15,774 bases of DNA from an uncultured beta proteobacterium (GCA_903920405.1 CAIXMC010000314.1:1-15774); one strand, 5' to 3'; numbered from the stretch's first letter, positions 1 through 7,939 are shown. Notes: a model not told the origin generated them from the sequence alone. Translations and numbers: made by a program.

Positions 1-34
1 AGCTGGTAATAAACGGCAAGGCTTCATAAAACAT
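1..34 (-). CDS. Possible 5' end of a divergent gene, cut by the window edge
   Basis: On the minus strand an ATG at 34-32 opens a frame that stays open to the window edge (11 codons, reading MFYEALPFITS). A weak purine-rich GTGAG lies six bases upstream. No plus-strand frame is open from the left edge to the next gene, so a divergent neighbour is a reasonable reading. Eleven codons cannot be identified, and the open frame could be chance. Confidence 0.2.
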   Translation of the reverse strand, partial: MFYEALPFITS

Positions 35-84
35 GGCGATCTCACTTTTTATTGAAATACACCTAAATTATCAACCACAAAAAC

Positions 85-1059
85 TTGAACATCGAGTATG
101 ACAGCCTGTCCACACGCACACTGGCGCTCAGATGTGAAGTGAATCAACAAAGACGGGCTGAAGAAAAATTGCGCTTGTCCAGCAACATCATTGAAAGTTC
201 GGCAGATGCCATTTTTATCACCACCCCCGAAGGACTGATTACCGATGTCAACCCAGCTTTTTGCCAGAATGTGAAGCAGGATCGTGATGTTTTATTGGGT
301 CAGGCCATTGCCACTGTCAAGCCGGGATTGTTGGCTTCTGACAAAGGGTTAACAGTCTGGGCAGAGGCCATCCAAACGGGTCACTGGGCGGGTGAACTCA
401 GTAACCGCAGACCTGACGGTGAACTTGAGATGGTATGGCTGACATTGTCCATTGTCAAAGATGAGACCTCCGAGACCCGGCACTGTGTGGGCATAGTGTC
501 TTCCATTTCGCAATTGGTGCAGCGTTACCACGCGCTTGAAGCCGCAGCCAACCACGATGCGTTGACAGGCCTACCCAACCGCCGCCTTTTACATGACCGC
601 CTGGCTCAAGCGATTGAGCGCAGCAAACGTAGCAGCACACTGCTGGCCGTATGTTTGCTTGACCTGGATGGTTTCAAGCCCATCAACGATATCCTGGGCC
701 ACAATGTGGGCGACCAGGTGTTGTGCGTGGTGGCAGAGCGCATGACACGGATATTGCGTGGCGCAGACACGGTAGCGCGTTTGGGCGGTGACGAATTTGT
801 GCTGCTCTTGGGTGAGTTGGGCGAAGCACACGATGCTAAAAGCCATCTCAAACGGTTGCTGCATGAAATCTCTCAGCCGATTGATGTGCAACCTCACCCC
901 GTGAGAGTGAGTGCCAGCATTGGTGCCATACTGTACCCACGCGACTACGCCCACGTGGATAAACTTCTGAAACTGGCTGACACTGCCATGTACGCTGCCA
1001 AGGCACAGTGCAAGGGGTGTTTGATGTTTTACAGTGAACTGTTCCCAAATCATCAATAA
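85..1059 (+). CDS. PAS-GGDEF diguanylate cyclase, start uncertain (possibly N-terminally truncated)
   Basis: Likely makes cyclic di-GMP from two GTP in response to a signal sensed by its PAS domain. A short charged helix (about residues 10-30, QQRRAEEKLRLS) leads into a PAS domain (about 31-145, with IFITTPEGLITDVNPAF). A GGDEF domain follows (about 155-315). The active-site loop GGDEF is intact at residues 234-238, and the product-inhibition site RxxD (RGAD, 225-228) lies five residues before it, so catalysis and feedback both look possible. The only initiator in frame near the front is TTG at 85, with no visible Shine-Dalgarno, and a stop lies just upstream at 64-66. The protein begins in the linker helix that normally follows another sensor, HAMP or PAS module. 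It may therefore be a remnant whose sensor was lost, or it may start unconventionally. The next gene begins 27 bp downstream. Function is confident; start is not. Confidence 0.8.
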   Translation: MNIEYDSLSTRTLALRCEVNQQRRAEEKLRLSSNIIESSADAIFITTPEGLITDVNPAFCQNVKQDRDVLLGQAIATVKPGLLASDKGLTVWAEAIQTGHWAGELSNRRPDGELEMVWLTLSIVKDETSETRHCVGIVSSISQLVQRYHALEAAANHDALTGLPNRRLLHDRLAQAIERSKRSSTLLAVCLLDLDGFKPINDILGHNVGDQVLCVVAERMTRILRGADTVARLGGDEFVLLLGELGEAHDAKSHLKRLLHEISQPIDVQPHPVRVSASIGAILYPRDYAHVDKLLKLADTAMYAAKAQCKGCLMFYSELFPNHQ

Positions 1060-1086
1060 TCAAGCTTGTTTTTTTTGGATGTTCTT

Positions 1087-2217
1087 ATGCCACACCGCAC
1101 CTTCACCCTTTTTGACCCCGTTCAAGCTGGCACCTTGCAGCTTGCCAACCGCATCGTGATGGCCCCACTCACACGCAACCGTGCGCCCAATGCCATTCCC
1201 ACCCCAATGATGGCCGAATATTACGGTCAGCGCTCCAGCGCCGGACTCATCATCTCTGAAGCAACCGCCATCAGCCAGCAGGGTCAGGGTTATGCCAACG
1301 TGCCAGGCTTGTATGCCATAGAGCAGCTTGACGGCTGGAAGCATGTCACGCAGCGCGTTCATGCCGCAGGCGGCAAAATCGTAGTGCAGCTCTGGCATGT
1401 CGGACGCGTTTCACACACCAGCTTGCAGCCTCATGGCGGCCAGCCTGTGGCACCGTCAGCCATAGCAGCCAAAACCAAAACCGTTTTGATTCAAGAGGGT
1501 GTGACCACATTTGTTGAAACCTCCGAGCCGCGTGCCCTTCATGCCCACGAGCTGCCTGACATTGTGCATACCTATCAGGCAGCAGCTCGCAATGCTGTCG
1601 ATACCGCCCATTTTGATGGTGTCGAAATCCATGCTGCCAATGGTTATTTGCTGGATCAGTTTCTGAAAGCTGGCTCCAACTTGCGGCGCGATGACTACGG
1701 CGGCAGCATTGAAAACCGCGCCAGACTGCTACTTGAAGTTGTGCAATCTGTTACCCAGGCGATTGGGGCTGAGAGAACGGGCATTCGCCTGTCCCCCGTC
1801 ACCCCCGCCAACGATGCGTTTGACCCCGATCCCCAGCCTTTGTTTGACTATGTGGTACGCGAACTCGCATCGTTCAAACTGGCTTATGTGCATGTGATTG
1901 AAGGTGAAACCCGTGGTGAACGTGTCATGCCTGATCGTCCTTTTGATTACATTGGCCTGCGTCGGGCTTACCGTTCTGCAAGTGGCAAGGGTGCCTGGAT
2001 GGTCAATAACGGATTGGACAAGGCGCTTGCCGAACAAGCCATTGCTGACGGTGCTGATTTGGTCGCGTTTGGCCGCCCTTTTATTGCCAATCCTGACCTC
2101 GTAGAGCGTATTCGCCGCAACAAGCCCTGGACTGAAGGCAACCCCAGTACTTATTACGGCGGTGACGCAAAAGGGTACATCGATTACCCCACACTGTACC
2201 CATCCCAGCCCAAGTAA
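1087..2217 (+). CDS. nemA: Old Yellow Enzyme family FMN oxidoreductase (N-ethylmaleimide/alkene reductase type)
   Basis: A cytosolic FMN enzyme that uses NAD(P)H to reduce activated C=C bonds or nitro compounds; the physiological substrate cannot be read from sequence. The 376 residues cover the full TIM-barrel family length. Visible motifs are APLTRNRA near the start, the glutamine-containing strand QLWHVGRVSH, the substrate-binding run HAANGYLLDQFL with H182, N185 and Y187, the family signature DDYGGSIENRARL, and the FMN-phosphate strand VAFGRPFIANPDLV near the end. I chose ATG 1087 because the frame upstream of it adds only seven hydrophobic residues not seen in the family and opens with TTG. 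It lies 27 bp after the GGDEF gene and 9 bp before psd, so co-transcription is likely. The symbol is assigned at family level; XenA/XenB-like enzymes are close alternatives. Confidence 0.88.
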   Translation: MPHRTFTLFDPVQAGTLQLANRIVMAPLTRNRAPNAIPTPMMAEYYGQRSSAGLIISEATAISQQGQGYANVPGLYAIEQLDGWKHVTQRVHAAGGKIVVQLWHVGRVSHTSLQPHGGQPVAPSAIAAKTKTVLIQEGVTTFVETSEPRALHAHELPDIVHTYQAAARNAVDTAHFDGVEIHAANGYLLDQFLKAGSNLRRDDYGGSIENRARLLLEVVQSVTQAIGAERTGIRLSPVTPANDAFDPDPQPLFDYVVRELASFKLAYVHVIEGETRGERVMPDRPFDYIGLRRAYRSASGKGAWMVNNGLDKALAEQAIADGADLVAFGRPFIANPDLVERIRRNKPWTEGNPSTYYGGDAKGYIDYPTLYPSQPK

Positions 2218-2226
2218 CCATTCACC

Positions 2227-3072
2227 ATGATGCGGGATCGCATTGCCACAGCGGCACAATACATCCTTCCCAAACAGGCTTTAACAGGGCTGGCAGGCCG
2301 CGTGGCACAAGCACACGGTGGCCGTCTGACAACTTGGTTGATAGCGTGGTTTGTTCGGCACTACCAAGTCAATATGGCAGAGGCCGCTCACCCCGACATT
2401 GCCAGCTACGCCACCTTTAACGACTTTTTCACACGCGCCTTAAAGCCAGGTGCCCGCCCGTTGTCGCAAGCTGCATGGGTGTGCCCTGTCGATGGTGTCA
2501 TCAGCCAGTTTGGCAGCATTTTGGGGCCGCAGATTTTTCAAGCCAAGGGACACCATTACAGCAGCACTGCGCTGGTGGGTGGTGATGCCACTTTGGCTGC
2601 ACGGTTTGACAATGGTCACTTTGCCACACTGTATTTAAGTCCACGCGACTACCACCGCATTCACATGCCATGCGATGGCCACCTGACACGCATGATTTAT
2701 GTGCCGGGTGATTTGTTTTCTGTCAATCCCGTCACAGCAGAGCATGTGCCGGGTTTATTTGCCCGCAACGAACGTGTGATATGTGTGTTTGAGAGCGCAA
2801 TAGGCACTTTTATTCTGGTGATGGTAGGCGCCACCATCGTAGGCAGCATGGCCACAGTTTGGCAGGGTGTCGTCAATGCCCCTCGTACAGACAGGCTGCG
2901 CGAATGGCACTATGAAAATCAGAGTATTTTTTTGAAACAGGGTGACGAAATGGGACGCTTTTTGCTGGGTTCTACTGTTGTGATGCTATTTCCCAAAGGT
3001 CCCCTGCAATTCAACCCCCTGTGGCGACCAGGTGGTGATGTTCGATGTGGAGACATCATGGTGGAACGCTGA
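2227..3072 (+). CDS. psd: Phosphatidylserine decarboxylase proenzyme
   Basis: Makes phosphatidylethanolamine from phosphatidylserine at the inner membrane, the last step of the main Gram-negative phospholipid route. The 281 residues match the type I bacterial enzyme. The self-cleavage motif LGST is intact at residues 247-250: Ser249 would become the pyruvoyl cofactor at the N-terminus of the small alpha subunit. The other members of the self-cleavage triad are visible as Asp89 (CPVDGVIS) and His146 (YHRIHMP). The pattern FNDFFTRALKPGARP near residue 60-75 is typical. Two ATG codons stand together at 2227 and 2230 and either could be used. It sits 9 bp after the flavin reductase gene. The downstream gap holds a REP-like double hairpin. 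Confidence 0.96.
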   Translation: MMRDRIATAAQYILPKQALTGLAGRVAQAHGGRLTTWLIAWFVRHYQVNMAEAAHPDIASYATFNDFFTRALKPGARPLSQAAWVCPVDGVISQFGSILGPQIFQAKGHHYSSTALVGGDATLAARFDNGHFATLYLSPRDYHRIHMPCDGHLTRMIYVPGDLFSVNPVTAEHVPGLFARNERVICVFESAIGTFILVMVGATIVGSMATVWQGVVNAPRTDRLREWHYENQSIFLKQGDEMGRFLLGSTVVMLFPKGPLQFNPLWRPGGDVRCGDIMVER

Positions 3073-3157
3073 GTTCACATTTCTTCAAGCAGGACGATAG
3101 GGTCAACATCGACAATATTCTAAATTCAGATGTCCTGATTTGCACCCAGCACAGATG

Positions 3158-3213
3158 GTGGAAGCGGCATCCTGCCGCTTGTGGCTTGTCAAGCGCCAAG
3201 ATGGCGCTTCTAC
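3158..3213. repeat. Pair of REP-like hairpins in inverted orientation (BIME-like)
   Basis: Two perfect 8 bp stems with 3 nt loops face each other across a 10 bp spacer. The first has stem AAGCGGCA/TGCCGCTT (3162-3180) and loop TCC, preceded by GTGG (3158-3161). The second, read on the minus strand, has stem AAGCGCCA/TGGCGCTT (3209-3191) and loop TCT, preceded by GTAG (3213-3210). Both are therefore a GTRG tetranucleotide plus hairpin, the layout of REP elements mobilised by RAYT (Y1 transposase) proteins. The stems differ at one pair, G-C against C-G, which keeps pairing. It lies between psd and the GTPase gene and may also end or stabilise psd transcripts. No T-run follows. Confidence 0.8.
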
Positions 3214-3270
3214 AAAGTGCCATTCGGCTCCTTTATTTATAAACAGATTCCTACAGTTGGAGTTTCTTTG

Positions 3271-5244
3271 ATGACATCATTTAACGAACAGTTTGATCAG
3301 CACGGTGTCTGGCGGCGAGAATTTGCCTTGCACCTGAAGTTATTGGCGCAGTGGCTTCAAGACCAGGATTTGCTCGATGCTGCAGTTCAGGAAAGGCTCT
3401 CAAAACTGGAGCGACAGGTTCGCGTGGATAAGGTCATGGTGGCATTTGTGGCTGAATTTTCACGGGGCAAGTCCGAGTTGATCAACGCCATCTTTTTTGC
3501 AGATTATGGTCGGCGCATCATGCCCGCGAGTGCCGGACGCACCACGATGTGTCCTACCGAGATGGCTTATGACACAGATGTACCGCCCTGCCTGCGCCTT
3601 TTGCCCATTGAAACCAGGCTCCAACCCCAGGCATTGATGGAATGGCGCATGGTGCCAGAAAAATGGGAACGCATTGACCTTGATGTGAATAACTCAAAAC
3701 AGTTGGCACGTGCCTTGGCCAAGGTAGCAGAAACCATTCGTGTTTCACTTGATCAGGCCAAAGCACTGGGCTTTTGGAATGATGCAGCGTTAGAACCCCC
3801 ACCCCTGATGGACAGTCAAGGCCAGGTTGAGATTCCCAAGTGGCGACATGCCCTGATCAACGTGGCACACCCTTTGCTTAAGCAGGGTTTGGTTATTCTG
3901 GATACCCCAGGCTTGAATGCCATTGGCGCTGAACCGGAATTGACTGTTAATCTGATTGCGCAGGCGCAGGCGGTGGTGTTTATGCTGAGTGCTGACACCG
4001 GTGTCACCCAATCCGATTTGGCGATTTGGCGTGAACATCTGGTAGATGATGGTCAGGATCGCAGGACGCGCCTGGTGGTGTTAAACAAAATAGATACATT
4101 GTGGGATGCACTGGACAACGAAGAAGATGTCCAGTCACAAATTGATCGACAAGTCACGTCAACTGCCGATATTTTGGGTATCTCCAGCAAACAAGTGGTC
4201 GCTATTTCTGCACAAAAAGGGCTACTGGCCAAAGTCAACCATGATGCTGCCCTGTTAAAGCGCAGTTGTTTATCAACGCTTGAAGAGGCTTTGAGTCAAC
4301 ACATCATGGGGCAACGAAAAAGAATTTTGAGCGATGCGGTGCTCAAAGGCATTGCTGATGTGCGTGTTGAAATTCACAGGCAAATACAACTTCGTCTGCG
4401 TGAACTCAATGATCAGATTTTGGAACTTCATGGTTTGCAAGGAAAAAACACACCCGTCATCAAACACATGCGTTTGCGTATTCATAAGGAGCAAGAAGAC
4501 TTTGAGGCCGGTGGCTTGAAAATTCACGCTGTGCGATCCATCCACATGAAGCTATTGCGTGAAATTTTCAGCCTGCTCAGTACCACACGGTTAAAGTCAG
4601 AAATGGCACAACTGACACTGGCACTTCAACAAAGAGGACTCAAGCGCGGTATCAAACAAATTTATTCACAAACCATTGAACGCTTGCGTGCCAATTTGCG
4701 AGTGGTTAAAGCCAGGGAGATGGAAATTAGCGCCATGCTTGAAGCCAGTTTTTTACAGTTGAATACCGACTACGGTTTTTCATTGCAACTCCCCGATGCC
4801 CCAAGTCTGGATGCCTGCTTGTATGACCTTGATTTGATTGAGCGTAGTCATGTGCAGTACCTTGGGCTTGGCAACGCTTTCAGACTGGCTCAATCGGAAT
4901 TTGTGGATCGTTTGGTGCGGGCACTGTCCACCCGATTGCTCTCGGTCTATGAGTCTGCCTTGGGCGAAATTGAAACCTGGAGCAAATCAGCAGCATCCCA
5001 ATTGGATACTCAATTGCGCGAACGGCGAAAAAACTTTCTGCGCCGTATTGAGGCCATCGATCGTATCGGAGAAGCCTCTCATGGTCTGGACGAGCGCATG
5101 TCCGACATTCAAAACAAACTTGTGAGCATGACGCAAACACAGGCCAAACTTGAAGAGTTGACCGAGCAGTTGCGTCTGATGATCACCCCAACGCATTTTG
5201 AAAACATGACAGATGAAGCCACAACCGTGCAATCCGATCTCTGA
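3271..5244 (+). CDS. Dynamin-family large GTPase
   Basis: A 657-residue protein with a GTPase domain and a long helical C-terminal half, as in bacterial dynamin-like proteins thought to remodel or protect membranes. GTPase motifs are in order: a P-loop AEFSRGKS at 61-68 (first Gly of the usual GxxxxGKS replaced by Ala61), switch I threonines in GRTTMCPTE (about 90-98), DTPG at 211-214, and NKID at 272-275. Residues from about 345 to the end are mostly helical, with a charged coiled coil near the C-terminus (KLVSMTQTQAKLEELTEQLR). No membrane span or signal peptide is evident. Start is ATG 3271: GGAG at 3259-3262 lies 8 nt upstream, and the frame further upstream runs back through the REP element. 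It is preceded by a 198 bp gap, so it may have its own promoter, though none is clear. It overlaps mutY by 32 bp if the first mutY ATG is used. The substrate membrane and role cannot be read from sequence. Confidence 0.85.
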   Translation: MTSFNEQFDQHGVWRREFALHLKLLAQWLQDQDLLDAAVQERLSKLERQVRVDKVMVAFVAEFSRGKSELINAIFFADYGRRIMPASAGRTTMCPTEMAYDTDVPPCLRLLPIETRLQPQALMEWRMVPEKWERIDLDVNNSKQLARALAKVAETIRVSLDQAKALGFWNDAALEPPPLMDSQGQVEIPKWRHALINVAHPLLKQGLVILDTPGLNAIGAEPELTVNLIAQAQAVVFMLSADTGVTQSDLAIWREHLVDDGQDRRTRLVVLNKIDTLWDALDNEEDVQSQIDRQVTSTADILGISSKQVVAISAQKGLLAKVNHDAALLKRSCLSTLEEALSQHIMGQRKRILSDAVLKGIADVRVEIHRQIQLRLRELNDQILELHGLQGKNTPVIKHMRLRIHKEQEDFEAGGLKIHAVRSIHMKLLREIFSLLSTTRLKSEMAQLTLALQQRGLKRGIKQIYSQTIERLRANLRVVKAREMEISAMLEASFLQLNTDYGFSLQLPDAPSLDACLYDLDLIERSHVQYLGLGNAFRLAQSEFVDRLVRALSTRLLSVYESALGEIETWSKSAASQLDTQLRERRKNFLRRIEAIDRIGEASHGLDERMSDIQNKLVSMTQTQAKLEELTEQLRLMITPTHFENMTDEATTVQSDL

Positions 5245-6334
5245 GTGCGATCAATTTTTAGCGATGTCAGTGCTGCAATGGCAGTCAGAGCTGGGTCGCC
5301 ATGATTTGCCGTGGCAAAACACGCATGATCCCTACCCCGTTTGGTTGTCAGAGATCATGCTGCAACAGACCCAGGTGGTGACTGTGCTGGGATATTTTGA
5401 ACGCTTTTTGGCACGTTTTTCCAGCGTGGCGGCTTTGGCGCAGGCCACTCAAGACGATGTGCTGAGTGTTTGGGCAGGCTTGGGCTACTACAGCCGTGCC
5501 AGAAATTTGCACCGTTGTGCGCAACAAGTGATCCATCTGCATGACGGCATGTTTCCACGAACAGCGCAGCAACTTCAAACTTTGCCAGGTATAGGCCGAT
5601 CCACGGCATCGGCGATTGCTGCCTTGTGTTTTGGCGAACGTGTGGCTATTTTGGATGGCAATGTCAAGCGCGTATTGACTCGCTACCTTGGTTTTTCCGC
5701 CGATCTGGCGCAGGCAAGCAACGAACGACGCTTATGGGATACCGCCACACAACACTTGCCCATTGATGGAATTCATCAAAGCATGGTGGGCTATACCCAG
5801 GGAATGATGGACCTCGGTGCTACCGTATGCACAGCAAAAACTCCAAAATGTTCAATATGCCCCCTGGCCAGCCGATGTGTTGCAAAACAACTTGATCAAC
5901 CTGAATGCTTTCCAGTCAATACCAAAAAACTCAAGCGCCATGCACAGACCCTCTGGTTACTGATGGCAACCACGTGTGAGGGTGCTGTGTGGCTGAATCG
6001 TCGCCCAATTCCGGGCGTATGGGCTGGCTTGCATTGTTTGCCGATGTTTGAAGACCGACTGACATTGCAGCGTCATTTACCCACCAACGTGCCAATCCGA
6101 TGTAGCGATTTACCCAGTGTTAAACATGTACTGACACACAAAGACCTTCACCTGAACACTGTTCAATGTCAGATGCCCCATCGACCACTGTTGTCTATTG
6201 AGGGGCGCTGGTTTGATGCCCATGAATTACCAGGACTTGGGTTTCCTGCTCCCATCAAGAAAATGCTCAATACGCCTGCCTTGCAAAATACTGGTTGCCC
6301 ACATACCCACGCCTATAAACCGCAGATACTGTGA
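5213..6334 (+). CDS. mutY: A/G-specific adenine glycosylase MutY
   Basis: Removes adenine mispaired with 8-oxoguanine, the base-excision step that prevents G:C to T:A mutation. Catalytic Glu47 lies in LSEIMLQQTQ and Asp148 in ILDGNVKRVL, just after the helix-hairpin-helix LPGIGRSTASAIA (124-136). The 4Fe-4S cluster cysteines are Cys206, 213, 216 and 222, with the exact C-x6-C-x2-C-x5-C spacing. A NUDIX-like C-terminal domain that checks the opposite 8-oxoG spans roughly 240-350. The last 20 or so residues (after KKMLNT) look like an extra tail. The start is uncertain: ATG 5213 overlaps the GTPase gene by 32 bp, while ATG 5264 would cut into the first helix before GRHDLPWQ. Neither has a clear ribosome site. 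I prefer 5213 because the helix before W23 is normally present. Followed by a 300 bp repeat-rich gap. Confidence 0.95.
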   Translation: MKPQPCNPISECDQFLAMSVLQWQSELGRHDLPWQNTHDPYPVWLSEIMLQQTQVVTVLGYFERFLARFSSVAALAQATQDDVLSVWAGLGYYSRARNLHRCAQQVIHLHDGMFPRTAQQLQTLPGIGRSTASAIAALCFGERVAILDGNVKRVLTRYLGFSADLAQASNERRLWDTATQHLPIDGIHQSMVGYTQGMMDLGATVCTAKTPKCSICPLASRCVAKQLDQPECFPVNTKKLKRHAQTLWLLMATTCEGAVWLNRRPIPGVWAGLHCLPMFEDRLTLQRHLPTNVPIRCSDLPSVKHVLTHKDLHLNTVQCQMPHRPLLSIEGRWFDAHELPGLGFPAPIKKMLNTPALQNTGCPHTHAYKPQIL

Positions 6335-6350
6335 TGGCTTGTGCGATATG

Positions 6351-6410
6351 ATTTGCTCCTATTCCAATAGCTAACTACGCATACTGGACGTGCGTTACAG
6401 GGCAAAAAGG
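6351..6410 (+). repeat. Degenerate dispersed repeat, Comamonadaceae type
   Basis: The stretch begins ATTTGCTCCTATTCC, has ATAGCT at 6367-6372, an inverted pair ACGCA/TGCGT at 6377-6381 and 6391-6395, and ends AGGGCAAAAAGG. Its layout (TTGCT..CT, ATAGCT, a CGC palindrome, then an AGG-GCA tail) resembles the segment at 14067-14128 inside nadD. It also resembles short repeats I recall as very common in Comamonadaceae genomes. Identity to the nadD copy is only moderate by eye, and the family assignment is from memory. Confidence 0.45.
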
Positions 6411-6484
6411 CTTGTGATGATTAACAGGGTATCAATGTAACTTCTCATTAGTTCATGGCGAAGCACCAGAAATCGGGCTTCCCA

Positions 6485-6583
6485 CTTAGGGAGATGGAAA
6501 TTACTAAAGTACCGTTTACAGCCATGGCCACAGAAGGATAAAAATGATGAGTCAGGTATATCAGCAATTTCCATCTCCCTAAG
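6485..6583. repeat. 99 bp element with 18 bp perfect inverted ends (MITE-like)
   Basis: The arms CTTAGGGAGATGGAAATT (6485-6502) and its exact complement (6566-6583) enclose 63 bp. If the ends are taken as GGGAGATGG, the element (6489-6579) is flanked by TA on both sides, as in target duplications of IS630/Tc1-type elements, but this boundary is a guess. The inner part contains the palindrome GCCATGGC and a 12-codon frame with a good ribosome site. The left arm and about 15 nt outside it resemble the element at 15402-15441. No transposase is visible. Confidence 0.6.
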
Positions 6584-6634
6584 CAGTAAGCAGTTTGCAA
6601 CGACGCATTGCGCTCGTCAGCGCGGCCGAACTGT

Positions 6635-7432
6635 TCAAGTTATTTTTTCTCGACCCCTTAACCTTAGCACTTCAGACCTTGGGGGTGTGGCGCTCATATT
6701 CCAGTCGCCAAGCGCCAGGCATCGCTGGTGTTTGGTGTCTGCTAAAGACAGGATGCGATCGTAGGGATGATGGGTGTGGCCATGAATCAGCGTAGAGGCA
6801 TCTGCCGCGTCTAGCCAGTGCTGTGCTGCCAACATATTGACATCAACATTCATGGCCTTGTGTGATGTACTCTGCGCCCGCAAACTGCGGCCAATCGCTT
6901 GCCGCTCCCCCAAGGGCTTGGCTAAAAATTCATGACACCAGGTCTCTGTGCGAACCTGCCTGCGAAACTGCTGATAGGGAATGTCGTCCAAACAAAGGGC
7001 ATCGCCATGTGACAACAACCAACGCTGTTGATCAAACACCAGCACGGTGGGGTCAGATAGTAGTGTCATGCCGCAGGCTTGGGCGGCCACTTGCCCCAAC
7101 AAAAAATCGCGATTGCCGTGCATGAAAAACAGACTCATGCGCAAAGAGGCATCTGCCAGAATGTGCTGACACCGGGCTTCAAAACCGATGGGTTGATGGG
7201 GGTTGCATACGGCGATATCGTCACCCACCCAAACCTCAAATAAATCACCCAGAATAAACAGTGCATCAGCCTGAGTGCTGGCCATGTAGTGCTGCCAAGC
7301 CGTGAAGGTGGCCACATCGCTGTCTTGTAGATGCAAGTCAGCTATCAGGTCAATCGTGCGCCAACAAGAGGGTGCATTGATCACAGGCCAGACCGAACTT
7401 GAAAGTCGATCCGGTCTGGCGATATCCATCAT
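6635..7432 (-). CDS. lpxH: UDP-2,3-diacylglucosamine pyrophosphatase LpxH
   Basis: Fourth step of lipid A synthesis: hydrolyses UDP-2,3-diacylglucosamine to lipid X and UMP at the inner-membrane face. It is a calcineurin-like metallophosphatase of 265 residues. Metal ligands are visible in order: Asp32 and His34 (ADLHL), Asp63 (GDLFEVWVGDD), Asn107 (HGNRD), His142 (SHGDA), and His220/His222 (HGHTH). The N-terminus is about 25 residues longer than in the Escherichia coli enzyme, as is usual in Burkholderiales. The ATG at 7432 abuts the ppiB stop with no intervening base, and a second ATG follows, so it is probably translated by coupling from ppiB. Convergent with mutY across a repeat-rich gap. 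Confidence 0.95.
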   Translation of the reverse strand: MMDIARPDRLSSSVWPVINAPSCWRTIDLIADLHLQDSDVATFTAWQHYMASTQADALFILGDLFEVWVGDDIAVCNPHQPIGFEARCQHILADASLRMSLFFMHGNRDFLLGQVAAQACGMTLLSDPTVLVFDQQRWLLSHGDALCLDDIPYQQFRRQVRTETWCHEFLAKPLGERQAIGRSLRAQSTSHKAMNVDVNMLAAQHWLDAADASTLIHGHTHHPYDRILSLADTKHQRCLALGDWNMSATPPRSEVLRLRGREKIT

Positions 7433-7939
7433 TTACAGCGCGACGGCTTTTTCAATCACCACGTCTTCAACAGGCACATCGTCATGGTAGCCACGGCGAC
7501 TGGTTTTAACAGCCTTGATTTTGTCCACAATATCAGTTCCCGCCACGACTTTGCCAAACACGGCATATCCCCAACTTTGTTCATTGGGGTTTTTATGGTT
7601 TAAAAAAACATTGTCTGCCACGTTGATGAAAAACTGTGCAGTGGCGGAATGGGGGTCGCCGGTGCGTGCCATGGCAACACTGTACTTGACGTTTTTCAGG
7701 CCATTATTGGCCTCGTTGGTGATGGGCGCACCACAGGTTTTTTGCTGCATGCCCGGTCCCATGCCGCCGCCTTGCACCATGAAGCCGGGAATAACACGGT
7801 GAAAAATGGTATTGTTGTAATAGCCTTTTAGCACGTAATCCAGAAAATTGGCGACAGACGCTGGCGCTTTATCCTGGTCAAGTTCAAGGGTAATGACACC
7901 GTGGTTGTTGATGTGGAGTTCGACTTGAGGAGGGTTCAT
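7433..7939 (-). CDS. ppiB: Peptidyl-prolyl cis-trans isomerase, cyclophilin type (PpiB)
   Basis: Cytoplasmic cyclophilin of 168 residues that speeds proline isomerisation in folding proteins. Core motifs are present: [13 protein letters not shown] with the catalytic arginine, [13 protein letters not shown], and the late loop [18 protein letters not shown]. No signal peptide is seen. I placed the start at ATG 7939-7937 because the protein family begins MxxPQVELH; the open frame continues upstream to 8005 but adds residues unlike the family. No strong ribosome site precedes it. The gene ends in TAA directly against the lpxH ATG, a pairing common in related bacteria. The upstream leader contains a tandem ATGTCCG pair (7982-7995) and an inverted ACATG/CATGT (7975-7988 region) whose role is unknown. 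Confidence 0.93.
   Translation of the reverse strand: MNPPQVELHINNHGVITLELDQDKAPASVANFLDYVLKGYYNNTIFHRVIPGFMVQGGGMGPGMQQKTCGAPITNEANNGLKNVKYSVAMARTGDPHSATAQFFINVADNVFLNHKNPNEQSWGYAVFGKVVAGTDIVDKIKAVKTSRRGYHDDVPVEDVVIEKAVAL

Larger units (their letters stand above)
6335..6634. other. Gene-free gap between mutY and lpxH, rich in repeats
   Basis: Three hundred bases between convergent mutY and lpxH. It holds a degenerate dispersed repeat (6351-6410) and a 99 bp element with 18 bp perfect inverted ends (6485-6583). A small hairpin GCGCT-CGTC-AGCGC (6610-6623) lies near the lpxH stop but has no T-run on either strand. A 12-codon frame at 6544-6582 has a good-looking ribosome site (AGAAGGA, 5 nt spacer) but is too short to support as a gene. 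I see no recognisable protein fragment. Confidence 0.6.

Noticed and set aside
589..1056. 155-codon open frame on the minus strand
   Set aside because: It lies wholly antisense to the GGDEF domain, whose motifs are unmistakable, and its translation has no domain character.
1729..2259. 176-codon open frame on the minus strand
   Set aside because: Antisense to the flavin reductase C-terminal half; no recognisable family and no ribosome site.
6610..6623. Hairpin GCGCT/AGCGC downstream of lpxH as a terminator
   Set aside because: Five-pair stem without a following T-run on the minus strand.
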